This document shows positions 8,001 to 8,591 of a stretch of DNA of 8,591 nt, in pieces. Numbering within the stretch: the first letter of the stretch is position 1; every line of letters starts with the position of its first letter. The notes beneath the pieces were generated by a model that was given only the letters and a program-made list of their open reading frames with translations, had not been told where the DNA came from and did not search any database. Source of the DNA: an uncultured bacterium (GTDB lineage: Bacteria; Armatimonadota; Zipacnadia; Zipacnadales; Zipacnadaceae). A program made the position numbers and the translations under genes. The stretch lies in the NCBI GenBank assembly GCA_937928475.1, contig CALFVE010000209.1, positions 1-8,591 on the forward strand, in the 5' to 3' direction.

Positions 8001-8591
8001 GTGGCTCCACTGCGCCCGCGACGTCGCCGATGAGAAAGAGTTGGCGCGCCTGCGCGGGGGTAAGAGCGTCGCTCCAAATAGTTACATCCGCCACCACCGC
8101 ATCCGCGCCGGCGCCGCCCTCGGGGCGGCTGAGGGCGAAGCCAGGGGAAGGCCATTGCGCAAAGGCGGGGTAGGGCAGCAGGTCGTTCTCCGGCCGCAAT
8201 CCCTGGCCGTTGAGGTAGAGCTGCGCGCCGCTGCCGTCCCAGGTGACCGTAACAAAGCTCCATCCCTCGGGCGGAGCGGCATAGTCCAGGTGCGCCCCGT
8301 TGATCTGGAACCAAGTGGCCGCCACGGTCAGGCCGGAAGAACTCCACGGCTGCGGACAAAACCAGTATCCGTGCGCAGGCGGGGTGGGCCGGACCCAGAA
8401 GGAGAGGCTCCCGCGCGGGCCGAGCAGCCCCTTAGCGGGGTAGGAGAGCAACTCTCCGGCGCGGCGGGCGGGGGCCTCGCCGGTGGGAATGTAGGAGGTG
8501 GCTCCCCCCATCCAGCGCGGTTCGCCCTGCTCCACCTGCGCCGCATCTACGTACAGAGGCCCGGCACTACGTACCTCGAGGCCGCACTCCC
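5017..8591 (-). CDS. Secreted multidomain protein: LamG-like, FlgD-like Ig, NHL propeller(s), CBM9-like; 5' partial
   Basis: The minus-strand frame is open to the right edge and stops at TAA 5019-5017, leaving 1,190 visible residues. A GTG at 8535 is only an internal codon: the 18 codons before it (ending LYVDAAQVEQGE) read like the last strand of an earlier beta-sandwich, so the protein continues outside the window. Numbering from 8535: about 20-170 is a concanavalin/LamG-like fold (GSLSFWVRP, WSFVTVTWDGSGAQLYLNG); 185-250 is FlgD-type Ig (SVGLYDQAGHLVRTLFSG, FAWDGRDDEGNPLPVGEY). Residues 275-945 are propeller sequence, with clear NHL repeats at 447-470, 488-512 and 539-575 and later copies near 735-760 and 851-885. 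Residues 965-1172 are a CBM9/DOMON-like sandwich (TIDGDLGDWDKS, YDRDYLYLGYAITD, GDCVEVFIST, GYNVEAKIPW). Such proteins are normally exported and thought to bind carbohydrates; no catalytic motif is visible. Its signal peptide, if any, lies outside. A sulfatase remnant follows it. Confidence 0.9.
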   Translation of the reverse strand, partial: ECGLEVRSAGPLYVDAAQVEQGEPRWMGGATSYIPTGEAPARRAGELLSYPAKGLLGPRGSLSFWVRPTPPAHGYWFCPQPWSSSGLTVAATWFQINGAHLDYAAPPEGWSFVTVTWDGSGAQLYLNGQGLRPENDLLPYPAFAQWPSPGFALSRPEGGAGADAVVADVTIWSDALTPAQARQLFLIGDVAGAVEPPAEKVTPVLYRVPIAGLVSVGLYDQAGHLVRTLFSGKQHEPGQHEFAWDGRDDEGNPLPVGEYEVRGVVGNLSQQVEQIIGNTSPGPIDDYHVYRCMYGGYIGLAMLPDGSCFQQTQACEASFTTQKVAPDGTVLWSKPCEFGAASYETHAISTDGKYLYTLQPSQFDLDPATRKLRLYEFLGKCAVETGDRVLFPGDRPIIPVSEAREAENLQAAMYQGATHSDPFPGLNARHLAAGGGKVYISLHYDNRIDIYDRETGEKIGSIGEIPRPQGVAVDAAGNLYVCSERRVLRLAPEGSKTVVVSQDLEAPWNLTLDQAGNLYVCDLGTQQVKKFSPQGRLLLTIGRAGGSWNDKVSDDGFAMPMAVAVGPEGEILIADRGHWRVQVFSADGERLLQSRLACGTNIPFLNLSNPEWLYAEGWGPFGLQVARYRLDWEKKTWSLDSMWELNERTDFADLSRTLAHGGSWHALDLGGKTYIYKLDATLIMRVEPDRIVPCLALGGKGLASVPVVRDAQGRPVEIDFERRWVWVNKNGDYHCQADEFTFFGEGTLEGWRASYVDPDGTIYLSDRAGRPGLGVYRFPLLGLDGQGNPLYSWEKAEKVWTLPADEALWPYVALWGFHRDAQGRSFALVRDDNYGNPQGGFLAGYDRNNVRMWKTGKIIGGFPRPGEFIQPEAVGVVDDGLVYAWDVDGEVQAFTTDGLFVARLLASQWTGQPSGPLSGGGESFDSKTYRIGGQTYLLCGGNAGFRLGLYRVTGIEGIRRFTGTVRLAEMAAPRVASTPTGPRRKRQVIVPAPTAVTIDGDLGDWDKSAGEEIEVPGSEGRYQATGYAMYDRDYLYLGYAITDSSPALNTGVLSTLFNGDCVEVFISTDPQLPRAHGWTDRDYQFVLPAFFATGPTRGRAQVTRIQPRLEIVPGADLALKVWDDKQGYNVEAKIPWTYFGDFLPAPGKRVAWDWNLDWSDASGSVRALQYYWNAINNWQTPSGWGEAEFR

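Overview
This is a GC-rich window of bacterial chromosome, probably from an uncultured or environmental lineage. It carries four protein-coding genes, two of them cut by the window edges, plus a short remnant of a fifth. Three clues bear on the organism: a very long fused CoA-dehydratase-activase-type iron-sulfur protein, a large secreted NHL-propeller/CBM9-type protein, and a sulfatase fragment. That mix is often seen in Armatimonadota, Planctomycetota and related phyla with anaerobic or polysaccharide-degrading members. The assignment is an inference from gene content, not from a marker gene. One start has a nearly full-length Shine-Dalgarno match (GGAGGTGAT), so the host uses ordinary SD-led initiation at least there.

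Layout. Plus strand: (1) bases 1-2876, the C-terminal 957 codons of a fused BadF/BcrA/HgdC-type ATPase plus 2-hydroxyacyl-CoA dehydratase-like protein. (2) Bases 2881-2963, an 83-base imperfect palindrome of REP/MITE type. (3) Bases 2980-3837, a small membrane-anchored protein with an N-terminal zinc-binding Cys/His module and a C-terminal domain present twice. (4) Bases 3913-4878, an AEC-family (auxin efflux carrier-like) membrane transporter. Minus strand, converging on these: (5) bases 5017-8591, a 1,190-codon piece of a multidomain extracellular protein (LamG-like, FlgD-like Ig, long NHL-type propeller region, CBM9-like C-terminus) whose N-terminus lies beyond the window. (6) Just after its stop codon, at 5008-4928, about 27 codons that read as the beginning of a sulfatase and then lose all resemblance.

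How the parts relate. The plus-strand genes are co-directional, but gaps of 103 and 75 bases, one holding a palindrome, argue against a tight operon. No shared pathway is evident. The minus-strand pair looks like the end of a polysaccharide-related locus: a carbohydrate-binding, propeller-bearing exported protein followed by a sulfatase. The sulfatase survives only as its first metal-binding segment. The 138 bases between the two convergent gene ends therefore look like an old rearrangement junction, where the AEC-side block has replaced the rest of the sulfatase. I found no RNA genes, CRISPR array, transposase or prophage gene. No convincing intrinsic terminator is visible on either strand between the convergent genes.
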